Shown here one piece after another: positions 13,481-19,762 of a stretch of 31,084 nt of DNA. The notes beneath the pieces are model-generated. The model made no database searches. It saw nothing but the letters and a program-made list of their open reading frames with translations, and was not told where the DNA came from. Source of the stretch: a virus. Both the position numbers and the translations under genes were made by a program. Where the stretch lies: positions 1 through 31,084 of the IMG/VR virus record IMGVR_UViG_3300027754_000306. One strand, 5' to 3'. Position 1 is the stretch's first letter; every line of letters starts with the position of its first letter.

Positions 13481-13560
13481 AGTCCTGCTAGATGACCTAT
13501 TTTTAAGAAATCTTGGAATGGTCGTTGCTAATTACTACTAGACCTGTTTATACTTGAGAC
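13481..13560 (+). promoter_or_regulatory. Repeated leaderless promoter cassette, copy B
   Basis: The box AGTCCTGCTAGATGACCTAT starts at 13481 and continues TTTTAAGAAATCTTGG. TTGCTA (13525-13530) and TATACT (13549-13554) are 18 bases apart, and TGAGAC (six bases) leads to the ATG at 13561. The -10 region and following bases (GACCTGTTTATACTTGAGAC) are identical to copy D. It should drive the small-gene island from 13561 onward. Confidence 0.82.
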
Positions 13561-13968
13561 ATGGAAAACACACAGACACCCACAAACGCCAACTGGATGA
13601 ACCAGAAAAAAGCAAACATCATCATTAGCACCAACGCAGACACCACCTACAAAGGCGTAGCGATTGGCAACTACAAGTCACAGGGCAACAAGACCAATGG
13701 TCGCATGCTCTTAATCTTGGATGAAGAGACAAACACTGAACTTGATTTGCCATGCCAAAGCCTTGCCAAAGTAAAAGTAATCATTGATCTGGCAATTGAG
13801 CATGGCTATAAAATCGTGAACAATCGTTTGGTTCTCAATCAGGATATGTACTGCAACATTGCTGCAATCCCTAACGACAGATACGGTTTCAAAAATGGGA
13901 TTGAGTCTTACACGCTCAACATGGCTGATGTATTCGCAAACTACGCAGCATGGAAAGCAGGCAACTGA
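13561..13968 (+). CDS. 135-residue accessory protein, MENT family start
   Basis: The gene starts directly after promoter copy B, without a ribosome site. The product begins MENTQTPTNANWMNQ. A central stretch, ADTTYKGVAIGNYKSQGNK followed by RMLLILDEETNTELDLPCQS, suggests a small beta domain, and the C-terminus is mixed (NIAAIPNDRYGFKNGIESYT). No known family is recognised. The shared N-terminus with the genes at 14728 and 16416 comes with the duplicated promoter. It is followed by the junction ACTGAGATGAAC into the next gene. Confidence 0.75.
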   Translation: MENTQTPTNANWMNQKKANIIISTNADTTYKGVAIGNYKSQGNKTNGRMLLILDEETNTELDLPCQSLAKVKVIIDLAIEHGYKIVNNRLVLNQDMYCNIAAIPNDRYGFKNGIESYTLNMADVFANYAAWKAGN

Positions 13969-13969
13969 G

Positions 13970-14194
13970 ATGAACACCACAACACAGATGCACAGACACC
14001 CAATGGGCTTGGTCACAACAGAAGGAGATTTTGTTGTGACCAATGAAGGCAGGAACAGTTGGGCAGTACGCCCAATGCTTGATGGAGAGATTGACTACTA
14101 CGACGAGGACAATCAAACCAGTTACTCACACATCACAAAACAAGAAGCGATTGCGCACATTGCGCACATGAGAAACCAGAAGGCAGGCAACTGA
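13970..14194 (+). CDS. 74-residue acidic accessory protein
   Basis: The ATG at 13970 lies one base after the previous stop; longer in-frame starts (13859) fall inside the neighbour. The product MNTTTQMHRHPMGLVTTEGD has a beta-rich middle (FVVTNEGRNSWAVRPMLDGE) and an acidic Tyr-rich stretch (IDYYDEDNQTSYSH), ending IAHIAHMRNQKAGN. The C-terminal KAGN and the following TGAGATGAAC repeat the end of the preceding gene (WKAGN), a sign that gene junctions were copied. Function unknown. Confidence 0.7.
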   Translation: MNTTTQMHRHPMGLVTTEGDFVVTNEGRNSWAVRPMLDGEIDYYDEDNQTSYSHITKQEAIAHIAHMRNQKAGN

Positions 14195-14195
14195 G

Positions 14196-14414
14196 ATGAA
14201 CACAACAGACCTAATTCCAACCAACGGCACTGTGCGTGGCACGCTGCATTACACAGTTGGTCTTGACTACAAAATGAAAGTTGTGCGAGGAGAGTTCTAC
14301 CGCAACGCCAGAAACAATGATCTGATTGTTTGTCGCAAGTTTCGTGGGCGCAACTGGTTTGCAATCGCCAACGAAAATCAGGTTTGCTTGTTTCAACCTG
14401 AAGAGGTGAAGTGA
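14196..14414 (+). CDS. 72-residue accessory protein, possible small beta-barrel
   Basis: The product starts MNTTDLIPTNGTVRGTLHYT. The rest has alternating hydrophobic residues (MKVVRGEFYRNARNNDLIVC, NWFAIANENQVCLFQPEEV) that would fit five or six short strands of an SH3- or OB-like barrel. No family match is known to me. Its TGA overlaps the next ATG as TGATG. Co-transcription from copy B is likely. Confidence 0.68.
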   Translation: MNTTDLIPTNGTVRGTLHYTVGLDYKMKVVRGEFYRNARNNDLIVCRKFRGRNWFAIANENQVCLFQPEEVK

Positions 14415-14638
14415 TGGAACGCAACTACCGAACAATCACAATCAGGATGGTTGATGAAACAGATGAGCAGTCTTACTTCTACAACTTCTTGAGTTCCCAT
14501 TGGTCAAAGAACATCTGGAGAAGCGAGCGCAAATCATTCAAAGCGATTTGCAAGCAAATAGATAAGCAGATTGACAGTGGAAGGCAGGTAGCGAACTCAG
14601 GTGGGATGTTGATACCAGTACCAAAGGAAGTGCAGTGA
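14414..14638 (+). CDS. 74-residue accessory protein, weakly similar to the 15051 product
   Basis: Start is the ATG of the TGATG overlap at 14414. The product (MERNYRTITIRMVDETDEQS) contains WRSERKSFKAICKQIDKQID followed by SGRQ. The gene at 15051 has ERSKRTSIARTCAKIDYLID followed by GGF at a similar place, so the two may be diverged copies of one small fold: strands followed by a Cys-containing helix. The stop overlaps an ATG (14638) that opens an in-frame 90-base stretch through promoter copy C. Function unknown. Confidence 0.7.
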   Translation: MERNYRTITIRMVDETDEQSYFYNFLSSHWSKNIWRSERKSFKAICKQIDKQIDSGRQVANSGGMLIPVPKEVQ

Positions 14639-14648
14639 TGGGTGCATT

Positions 14649-14727
14649 ACCGCAGGTCACAGGGTTATTTCAAGAAATCTTCCCTAAGAGTTGCATAAGT
14701 ACCATTAGAGATGCTTATACTGGACTT
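14649..14727 (+). promoter_or_regulatory. Repeated leaderless promoter cassette, copy C (variant box)
   Basis: The box ACCGCAGGTCACAGGGTTAT (from 14649) is the variant shared with copy E. TTGCAT (14691-14696) and TATACT (14716-14721) have a 19-base spacer, and GGACTT (six bases) leads to the ATG at 14728. Unlike copies A, B and D, the region is free of stops in the frame of the downstream gene, from an ATG at 14638 that overlaps the upstream stop. Ribosomes could therefore also enter from upstream and make a product 30 residues longer. Confidence 0.8.
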
Positions 14728-15051
14728 ATGAAAAACACACAGACAACCAACAACACATTCATCCACGATTGGCACACACACTCACACGAAGAGTTTGAAG
14801 CCAACCAACACAAGCACAACGAAAACACTAAAGGACATGAGTTCTGCCACCTTTGTGGAAGGCTCATCAGTGACAAAGCACTCCCAACTTCGTGGTGGGT
14901 TCATCAACGAACTGATGGTGCACTCATAGCAGTTGATTATTCGTCTGATCTTGGCGAGGGATTTCAGTCGCAGGGTTGGTTTCCAATCGGCGCAAGTTGT
15001 GCAAAGCAAATCCCAAGCACGCACAAGATGAAGTTTTCAGAGGTGATGTGA
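14728..15051 (+). CDS. 107-residue putative zinc-binding protein, paralogue of the 5225 gene
   Basis: The leaderless start at 14728 gives MKNTQTTNNTFIHDWHTHSH; an in-frame ATG at 14638 would add 30 residues encoded by the promoter. The N-terminus is His-rich. The core has GHEFCHLCGRLISDKALPTS, a WWVH segment, then GWFPIGASCAKQIPSTHK. The Cys-x-x-Cys-Gly, Trp, and G-W-x-x-G-x-x-C-x-K-x-I-P order matches the gene at 5225, so the two are paralogues and probably bind zinc. Function unknown. It ends in TGATG coupling with the next gene. Confidence 0.75.
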   Translation: MKNTQTTNNTFIHDWHTHSHEEFEANQHKHNENTKGHEFCHLCGRLISDKALPTSWWVHQRTDGALIAVDYSSDLGEGFQSQGWFPIGASCAKQIPSTHKMKFSEVM

Positions 15052-15296
15052 TGAGCACCACACACGAACTCACAACACGCACAAATCAAGATGGCAAGAA
15101 GATTGGTTACACCTATCGTGGTGTCATCATCAACGGTTGTGATGGGCGATCAACGCAGTTTGCAATGAAGGTCAGTTGGATTAACGGCATCAAAACTGAG
15201 CGCAGCAAAAGAACATCCATTGCACGCACATGCGCCAAGATTGATTACTTGATTGATGGTGGCTTTCGCACACCCAACGCAGAAGGCGTGATGTGA
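15051..15296 (+). CDS. 81-residue basic accessory protein
   Basis: The start is the ATG of TGATG at 15051; an in-frame start at 14976 lies inside the neighbour. The product (MSTTHELTTRTNQDGKKIGY) includes TYRGVIINGCDGRSTQFAMK and KTERSKRTSIARTCAKIDYL. The Y-R/K-G-x-x-I motif also occurs in the products at 13561 (YKGVAIG) and 16416 (YNGIDIYR), which hints at a common small fold. The helix at the end resembles the 14414 product. Function unknown. Confidence 0.7.
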   Translation: MSTTHELTTRTNQDGKKIGYTYRGVIINGCDGRSTQFAMKVSWINGIKTERSKRTSIARTCAKIDYLIDGGFRTPNAEGVM

Positions 15297-15769
15297 TGAG
15301 CGCAGACAAGAAAGCACAACAACTCATTGAGCACATCGGCTTTGATGTCCACAAAGAAGCAAACAAACTCTGGAAGATCATTGAGAAACAACACAAGGCA
15401 AGCAAGTCACGACTCATAATCAAAATGCCTGCACTGGTCATTCACAAATGTAATCGCAGGACTTCTTCAGGTATCTGCTACTACAACAAAAAGACTGTGA
15501 GCCTCAGCCTTGGTCGTGACACTGTAAGAGCATGGGTTGTGCTGGCACATGAACTCAACCATGCAGCAGGGTACATAGCGCATGACAGAGCCTTCTATCA
15601 CGCTCTCAAAGCCATCACGGAAGCACGATGGAAAACCAGAATTAGTTTCTATGAGGTGGGGCGCTATGGCTATGCCGTTGATGCAATCATTGAAGAACAG
15701 TTGAATAAGGCTGGTTCTGTCCAATTCAAAAGCCCTGCTAGATCACCTATTTTGAAAAATGTTGCGTAA
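15296..15769 (+). CDS. SprT-like zinc metalloprotease-type protein
   Basis: The 157-residue product contains AWVVLAHELNHAAGYIAHDRAF. His85, Glu86 and His89 form an H-E-x-x-H zinc site, and His96 in the H-D-x-x-F block is a good third ligand, as in SprT-like zincins. An Arg/Lys-rich region precedes it (KCNRRTSSGICYYNKKTVSL with two Cys). The last 13 codons (KSPARSPILKNVA) are not part of the domain: they are the upstream box of promoter copy D read in frame. The coding end was therefore probably replaced when the promoter cassette arrived, or the box evolved within coding DNA. A proteolytic role on a DNA-bound or host protein is possible. Confidence 0.72.
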   Translation: MSADKKAQQLIEHIGFDVHKEANKLWKIIEKQHKASKSRLIIKMPALVIHKCNRRTSSGICYYNKKTVSLSLGRDTVRAWVVLAHELNHAAGYIAHDRAFYHALKAITEARWKTRISFYEVGRYGYAVDAIIEEQLNKAGSVQFKSPARSPILKNVA

Positions 15770-15809
15770 TAGTTGCACAACCACCATTAGACCTGTTTAT
15801 ACTTGAGAC
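15731..15809 (+). promoter_or_regulatory. Repeated leaderless promoter cassette, copy D
   Basis: The box AGCCCTGCTAGATCACCTAT (15731-15750) continues TTTGAAAAATGTTG and overlaps the last 39 bases of the metalloprotease gene. TTGCAC (15773-15778) and TATACT (15798-15803) have a 19-base spacer, followed by TGAGAC and the ATG at 15810. The box is closest to copy A; the -10 segment is identical to copy B. Confidence 0.82.
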
Positions 15810-16049
15810 ATGGAAAACAACACAACCACCAAGACAACCAAGCGAGCACGCAAGAGCCGTTGCAACCATTGCAGCAGCGCAATCACTGAGAAGGCTTTGA
15901 TCAATGCCATAGACAGTGAAACCCACACCCTGAACTATGGCTATGAAGATGATGAACTGGTGTGGCTTGACAGCGAGAAAAGAGCAATGTGCTACGGCAC
16001 GCAATTCTCAACTTCTCACGCAACCGATAAAGAAGTGTGTGGCAACTGA
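15810..16049 (+). CDS. 79-residue basic accessory protein with CxxC motif, MENN family start
   Basis: The product starts MENNTTTKTTKRARKSRCNH directly behind promoter copy D, with no ribosome site. The N-terminus is Lys/Arg-rich and includes CNHC. Two later Cys (near MCYG and VCGN) could complete a zinc site. The middle is acidic (NYGYEDDELVWLDSEKRAM). The CNHCSSAITEKALI block resembles CHLCGRLISDKALP in the 14728 product, so both may derive from the same Cys-rich module. Function unknown. The end GNTGAGATGA repeats the junction seen at 13966 and 14192. Confidence 0.72.
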   Translation: MENNTTTKTTKRARKSRCNHCSSAITEKALINAIDSETHTLNYGYEDDELVWLDSEKRAMCYGTQFSTSHATDKEVCGN

Positions 16050-16050
16050 G

Positions 16051-16326
16051 ATGAGCGCCACATACATCACACGCACAGCAAGGCAGACAGGCACACTCAT
16101 CACAGTGGCTACAGCAGAAGAAGTCTCAATGGATGACTGTGAAGGTGAAACCAACTGGTACACGATCTGTGAAGCACACGGCACAGCCATAGGACACAAG
16201 AACAAATCAATGGCAACCATGTTTTCAGCAGTGCCCAAAGAATGGTGCGAGTACTGCGCAGGCACTCTCCACTGGTGCACAGCCCACTGGAACGACTCAG
16301 ACAACTGCGACTGTGAGGTGAAGTGA
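16051..16326 (+). CDS. 91-residue Cys-rich accessory protein
   Basis: The ATG at 16051 is one base after the previous stop; the longer frame from 15937 lies inside the neighbour. The product (MSATYITRTARQTGTLITVA) has a beta-rich N-terminal half with EVSMDDCEGETNWYTICEAH and a C-terminal cluster EWCEYCAGTLHWCTAHW followed by DNCDC. Seven Cys and two or three His suggest one or two zinc sites. I know no matching family. Its stop overlaps an ATG (16326) that opens the in-frame stretch through promoter copy E. Confidence 0.72.
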   Translation: MSATYITRTARQTGTLITVATAEEVSMDDCEGETNWYTICEAHGTAIGHKNKSMATMFSAVPKEWCEYCAGTLHWCTAHWNDSDNCDCEVK

Positions 16327-16331
16327 TGAGC

Positions 16332-16415
16332 GCATCACAGCAGGTCACAGGATTGTTTGAAGAAAAGGTTGGCAAAGGTTGCACAAGCACTACCAGAGAT
16401 GCTTATACTGGAGTT
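16332..16415 (+). promoter_or_regulatory. Repeated leaderless promoter cassette, copy E (variant box)
   Basis: The box CACAGCAGGTCACAGGATTG is the same variant as copy C. TTGCAC (16379-16384) and TATACT (16404-16409) have a 19-base spacer, then GGAGTT and the ATG at 16416. As in copy C, no stop interrupts the downstream frame from an ATG at 16326 that overlaps the upstream stop, and the two in-frame peptides are alike (QVTGLFxE, then RDAYTG). Confidence 0.8.
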
Positions 16416-16757
16416 ATGGAAAACACACAGACAGCCCAAACGACCAGCACCAAAGCAACCACATACAACGGCATTGATATCTACCGCAGTAATTTTTGCC
16501 GAAACACTCAGGCACGCACCAACAAAAACCCAATGGCATGGGTGTTCCACGATATTGGTCATTCAGTGTCATTTAAGACACTCAAAGCAGCCAAATCAGC
16601 AATTGATTTTTCTGCTGCAAAATATGAAGGTTATGCAACCACAGATTTCAAAGGTAACTTTTTTGCTCATCGTGCTCTGGATGGAAAGTTTGCAGTAGTT
16701 TCAATTACGCATGAAGAGTGGAAAGAACTTAGGCGCTCATTGAAGGCAGGTGCATGA
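16416..16757 (+). CDS. 113-residue accessory protein, MENT family start
   Basis: Leaderless start at 16416 gives MENTQTAQTTSTKATTYNGI. The core contains YNGIDIYRSNFCRNTQARTN, WVFHDIGHSVSFKTLKAAKS and a C-terminal ITHEEWKELRRSLKAG helix. The W-V/A-x-H-D-x-G and repeated FKT/LKAAKSAID pattern suggest a small alpha/beta fold in which a helix packs on strands. No family is recognised. An upstream in-frame ATG at 16326 would add 30 residues. Followed by GCATGAGATGA into the next gene. Confidence 0.73.
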   Translation: MENTQTAQTTSTKATTYNGIDIYRSNFCRNTQARTNKNPMAWVFHDIGHSVSFKTLKAAKSAIDFSAAKYEGYATTDFKGNFFAHRALDGKFAVVSITHEEWKELRRSLKAGA

Positions 16758-16758
16758 G

Positions 16759-16965
16759 ATGAACCTCTACCGCATCACATACATCACCAGAGCGCCACAG
16801 ACCTATGATCACTCAGATGGCTTTGGTGACTATTGCGACTGGACAGAAGCAACAGCAGGCACAGTAGAAGCAAACAACGAGAAAGAAGCCATAAACAAAA
16901 TGGTTACCTTTAAGCCGTATTACAAAGATGTAAAGAAAACAATGCAAGCGGTTCTGGTTGCGTGA
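16759..16965 (+). CDS. 68-residue accessory protein
   Basis: I start at the ATG at 16759; an in-frame GTG three codons earlier is possible. The product (MNLYRITYITRAPQTYDHSD) has a beta hairpin-like N-terminus, an acidic Tyr/Trp-rich centre (FGDYCDWTEATAGTVEANNE) and a helix plus strand (KEAINKMVTFKPYYKDVKK). It is the last gene of the small-gene island. The 139-base gap that follows holds no convincing gene; it has a minor GAGG/CCTC hairpin near 16980. Function unknown. Confidence 0.68.
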   Translation: MNLYRITYITRAPQTYDHSDGFGDYCDWTEATAGTVEANNEKEAINKMVTFKPYYKDVKKTMQAVLVA

Positions 16966-17104
16966 GGTTCTCAAAGTACTGAGGTTTCCTCATGGAGTAA
17001 TTGAAAGCCCGATGAAGCGACGCAACAAGCAGGCTTGACAGACTGGAGAGACAGACACCCACACACACGCACCCACCATCACGCAGAAGCGATACGCTCA
17101 CGAG

Positions 17105-17410
17105 ATGGCACAACCACCACGCCCCTGCCTCACCTGTCACGCACTCACCAACAACGGCACACGCTGCCCACAATGCGCAACAAGGTTTGAGACACAACGC
17201 ATAGGACACAGGGTACGACCACACTACGACGCTGCCTACAAACGAGAAGCAAAACGAGTCAGACAAACCGCAACGATCTGTTGGTTGTGCGGAAACGGAC
17301 CGAAAGACAACGACCCTTGGACAGCAGACCATGTACGACCTGCCGACCCAACCAGCCCACTGCTACCAGCCCACAGGTCATGCAACAGCAGCAGAGGAAA
17401 CAGAACATGA
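17105..17410 (+). CDS. HNH endonuclease adjacent to terminase
   Basis: This 101-residue protein has an N-terminal zinc ribbon (CLTCHALTNNGTRCPQC, Cys8/11/21/24) and a second Cys pair (CWLC, Cys59/62). The HNH core follows: WTADHVRPADPTSPLLPAHR with Asp75-His76 and His90, then SCNSSRGNR with Cys93 and Asn94. In HK97-like phages an HNH protein encoded beside the terminase genes works with TerL in cutting the packaging site. Here it is directly before the terminase pair, separated by 277 bases, which fits. A weak -10-like TACGCT ends six bases before the ATG, so it too may be leaderless, but no -35 element is visible. Confidence 0.85.
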   Translation: MAQPPRPCLTCHALTNNGTRCPQCATRFETQRIGHRVRPHYDAAYKREAKRVRQTATICWLCGNGPKDNDPWTADHVRPADPTSPLLPAHRSCNSSRGNRT

Positions 17411-17687
17411 CCACCAGAGGCACACCAGCGCCCCACAGCCATCAACAAAACAGATAATGGCACAAAGTCCCACCAGACAACCAAACAACGCTCAGAACCC
17501 AACCTGACACCCAATCCGACCAAACAGGTCACACACACACACCCCCCCACTACCACTTTTTTCCTGACATGAGCCGTAGTCTCCCCCCTGTGCCGTGCTT
17601 CTGTTTGTTTCCGCAAAATAAACCAGATTTCCGAAGAAGCAAATTGAGTATCAACCCTCTGCATGGTCTTGGTGGTAAGTTGTTGTG
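17411..17687 (+). other. Non-coding C/A-rich gap between HNH and TerS; candidate packaging (cos) region
   Basis: I see no gene in this stretch. The first 150 bases are very poor in G on the + strand and include a CA-repeat running into a C-run (around 17530-17548) and a T-run (17558-17563). After about 17570 the + strand becomes G/T-rich, and the terminase genes that follow are G/T-rich whereas the genes before 17410 are A/C-rich. A strand-composition flip at a terminase-proximal gap is what one would expect at the ends of the packaged genome or at an origin. The exact nick sites cannot be read from the sequence. Confidence 0.45.
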
Positions 17688-18167
17688 ATGGCTACTGCTG
17701 GTAGGAAACCAAAACCGCTTGAAGAGAAGTTGCGTGTTGGCAATGTTGGTAAACGCAAGTTGCCTGCGCTTGCTTCTATTGCTGCTCTTCCTGTTTCGTT
17801 TGTGCCTGAGCCTCATCGCCCTTTGATGGGTAGTCGTAGTGGTGGTTTGGGTGCAGGGCAGCAGTTGTGGAAAATGATTTGGGAGTCTGGCTCGCCTTGG
17901 TTGCGTGTTGAGTGTGATCTTGAATTGGTGATGATTGTTTGTGAGCAGACTGATGAGCGCACTTTGCTTAGAGATAAGTTGTTTCGCAATGGGATTGATT
18001 GGCGTGAGCGTGCTGGTTTGCGCATGCTTGAAAAACAGATTGCTAATAATCTTTCGCAGTTGGGTTTCACACCAACTGATCGTGCTCGCATGGGGACTAA
18101 CACTGTGAAGGTTGATGCACTACAGGAGTTCCGTGAGCGAGTTGCAGCCAAGCGCACTCAAGCCTAA
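17688..18167 (+). CDS. terS: Terminase small subunit, P27-like family
   Basis: From the ATG at 17688 the protein has 159 residues; a GTG one codon earlier is possible. It begins MATAGRKPKPLEEKLRVGN, the GRKPKP-x-x-x-K-x-x-x-GN opening of P27-type small terminases. It continues with a helical domain (GQQLWKMIWESGSPWLRVEC, LVMIVCEQTDERTLLRDKLF) and ends in SQLGFTPTDRARMGTNTVKV, the L-G-x-(T/S)P-x-x-R-x-x-M motif. The family recognises packaging sites on phage DNA and regulates TerL. The gene overlaps terL by about 35 bases and follows the HNH gene, a typical packaging module. Confidence 0.87.
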   Translation: MATAGRKPKPLEEKLRVGNVGKRKLPALASIAALPVSFVPEPHRPLMGSRSGGLGAGQQLWKMIWESGSPWLRVECDLELVMIVCEQTDERTLLRDKLFRNGIDWRERAGLRMLEKQIANNLSQLGFTPTDRARMGTNTVKVDALQEFRERVAAKRTQA

Positions 18168-19620
18168 GAAGGTTTGGCAGCCCACCTTCTTTACGCCTCG
18201 TATTAACAAGGCTACTGATGGCGACCTTGTTACGCAGTTTGGTTTGGAGTGGCTTTACACATCTAAGGGTGTGCGTGCTGGTGAACCTCTTGAGTTTACT
18301 GAGTGGCAACGCTGGTTATTTGGTGCGCTTCTAGAACGCAGGGAAGATAAGCGGTTGCGTTTTCGTCGTGCGTATATTGGCTTACCTCGTAAGCAGGGCA
18401 AGTCGTTGATGGGTAGCACATTGGCGTTGTATGGCTTGTTTGCTGGTGAGGCTGGTGCAGAGGTTTACAGTGCTGCAGGCGACAGGCAGCAGGCACGCAT
18501 TGTTTTCAATGAAGCGAAACAGCAGATACAAAACTCACCGATGCTTTCTAGCGAGTGCACTGTTTATCGTGATGCGATTGAGGTGCGCAGGTTTGGTGCT
18601 GTCTATCGTGTGTTGTCCAGTGATGGCAAGTTGCAGCAGGGTTTGAACCCATCGTTGGTTGTGTTTGATGAATTGCATGTGCAGCGCAATGATGATTTGT
18701 GGGATGCGCTCACTCTTGGTTCTGGTGCACGCCTTGACCCTTTGACAATTGGTATTACTACTGCTGGTTATGATCTTGATACTTTGGCAGGCAGGCTTTA
18801 CCAGTATGGCAAGAGTGTTGCTGCAGGAGAAATTAAAGATGATGCTTTTGGTTTCTTCTGGTGGGAAGCCAAAACGGATTGTGACATCAATGATGTTGAG
18901 CAATGGCATAAGGCAAACCCCAACCTTGCTCTTGGTTTGATTGACAAAGAAGATATGGAAGTCAGTGCACGCCAGACTTCTGAGATGGCTTACCGTCGCT
19001 TCAGGCTCAACCAGTGGGTGCGCTCTCAGGAGTCTTGGTTGCCTGTGGGTGCGTGGGAACAATCAACAGGTGATGCAAGTATCACCAAAACTGATGAGTG
19101 CTTTATAGGAATTGATATGGCGTTAAAGCATGACTCAATTGCGGTTGTGATTGCACAGCCACAGGACACAGGCAAGATACATTTGCACGCAAAGATTTGG
19201 CATCCAGATCAGACAGGCATTGACATTGCAGAGGTTGAAAATTACTTACGCTTCTTGCATACAGAATACGATGTTAAAGAGTTTGCTTATGACCCTGCTT
19301 TTTTTCAGCGCAGTGCAGAAGCCTTGATGGATGATGGCTTGCTCATGGTTGAGTTTCCACAGTCAGCCCAACGGATGATACCTGCGTGCGGTTCTGCGTT
19401 TGATCTGATCGTGTCTAACAGGATTGTGCATAATGGTTCACCAATGTTCACAGATCAAGTTCTATCTGCAGCACAACGCATGACAGAAAACGGATGGCGA
19501 CTCAGCAAAGGTAAATCACGCAGGAAAATTGACGCAGCAATAGCAATGTGCATGGCGCTTGATAGAGCAACAAGGCGACAGAGCAACACGCCATCACCTA
19601 CCATTGAGGCGGTATGGTAA
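18133..19620 (+). CDS. terL: Terminase large subunit
   Basis: AGGAG at 18124-18128 supports a GTG start at 18133 (495 residues). In-frame TTG/ATG codons at 18112/18115 would add seven or six residues. The ATPase domain shows a Walker A-type YIGLPRKQGKSLMGS (about residues 82-94), Walker B LVVFDELHV (about 176-184) and a coupling TTAGYD (about 209-214). The C-terminal nuclease domain contains FIGIDMALKHDSIAVV (Asp328) and ends with KIDAAIAMCMALDRA, whose Asp is a likely metal ligand. The protein is the motor and nuclease that packages DNA into the prohead through the portal. It resembles HK97/lambdoid TerL of actinophages. Confidence 0.93.
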   Translation: MSELQPSALKPKKVWQPTFFTPRINKATDGDLVTQFGLEWLYTSKGVRAGEPLEFTEWQRWLFGALLERREDKRLRFRRAYIGLPRKQGKSLMGSTLALYGLFAGEAGAEVYSAAGDRQQARIVFNEAKQQIQNSPMLSSECTVYRDAIEVRRFGAVYRVLSSDGKLQQGLNPSLVVFDELHVQRNDDLWDALTLGSGARLDPLTIGITTAGYDLDTLAGRLYQYGKSVAAGEIKDDAFGFFWWEAKTDCDINDVEQWHKANPNLALGLIDKEDMEVSARQTSEMAYRRFRLNQWVRSQESWLPVGAWEQSTGDASITKTDECFIGIDMALKHDSIAVVIAQPQDTGKIHLHAKIWHPDQTGIDIAEVENYLRFLHTEYDVKEFAYDPAFFQRSAEALMDDGLLMVEFPQSAQRMIPACGSAFDLIVSNRIVHNGSPMFTDQVLSAAQRMTENGWRLSKGKSRRKIDAAIAMCMALDRATRRQSNTPSPTIEAVW

Positions 19621-19624
19621 TTCT

Positions 19625-19762
19625 ATGAAGCAACGGATTATCTTTCTCACAGAACTCTTTGGTGGCATCGTGGCATGTATCGGCATTGCAATCTTTAATC
19701 CTGCACTGGCATTGATTGCAGCAGGCACGCTTATTGTTGTTGCTTGTGAGGCTAACTCGTGA
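19625..19762 (+). CDS. 45-residue membrane protein between TerL and portal
   Basis: The ATG at 19625 follows the terL stop by four bases; a longer frame back to 19559 runs through terL and is rejected. The product (MKQRIIFLTELFGGIVACIG) contains two closely spaced hydrophobic stretches covering most of residues 7-42, ending CEANS. It would be a one- or two-pass membrane protein. Its stop overlaps the portal start as GTGA. Small membrane genes at this location occur in some actinophages, but no role is known to me. Confidence 0.65.
   Translation: MKQRIIFLTELFGGIVACIGIAIFNPALALIAAGTLIVVACEANS

Noticed and set aside
4545-16415. CRISPR array or transposon ends as explanation of the repeated units
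   Set aside because: The copies are dispersed, each has promoter geometry and lies before a start codon. There is no regular spacing, no inverted terminal repeats and no transposase.
17520-17565. CA-repeat, C-run and T-run as an intrinsic terminator
   Set aside because: A T-run is present, but no stable stem precedes it, so I only describe it as part of the candidate packaging region.
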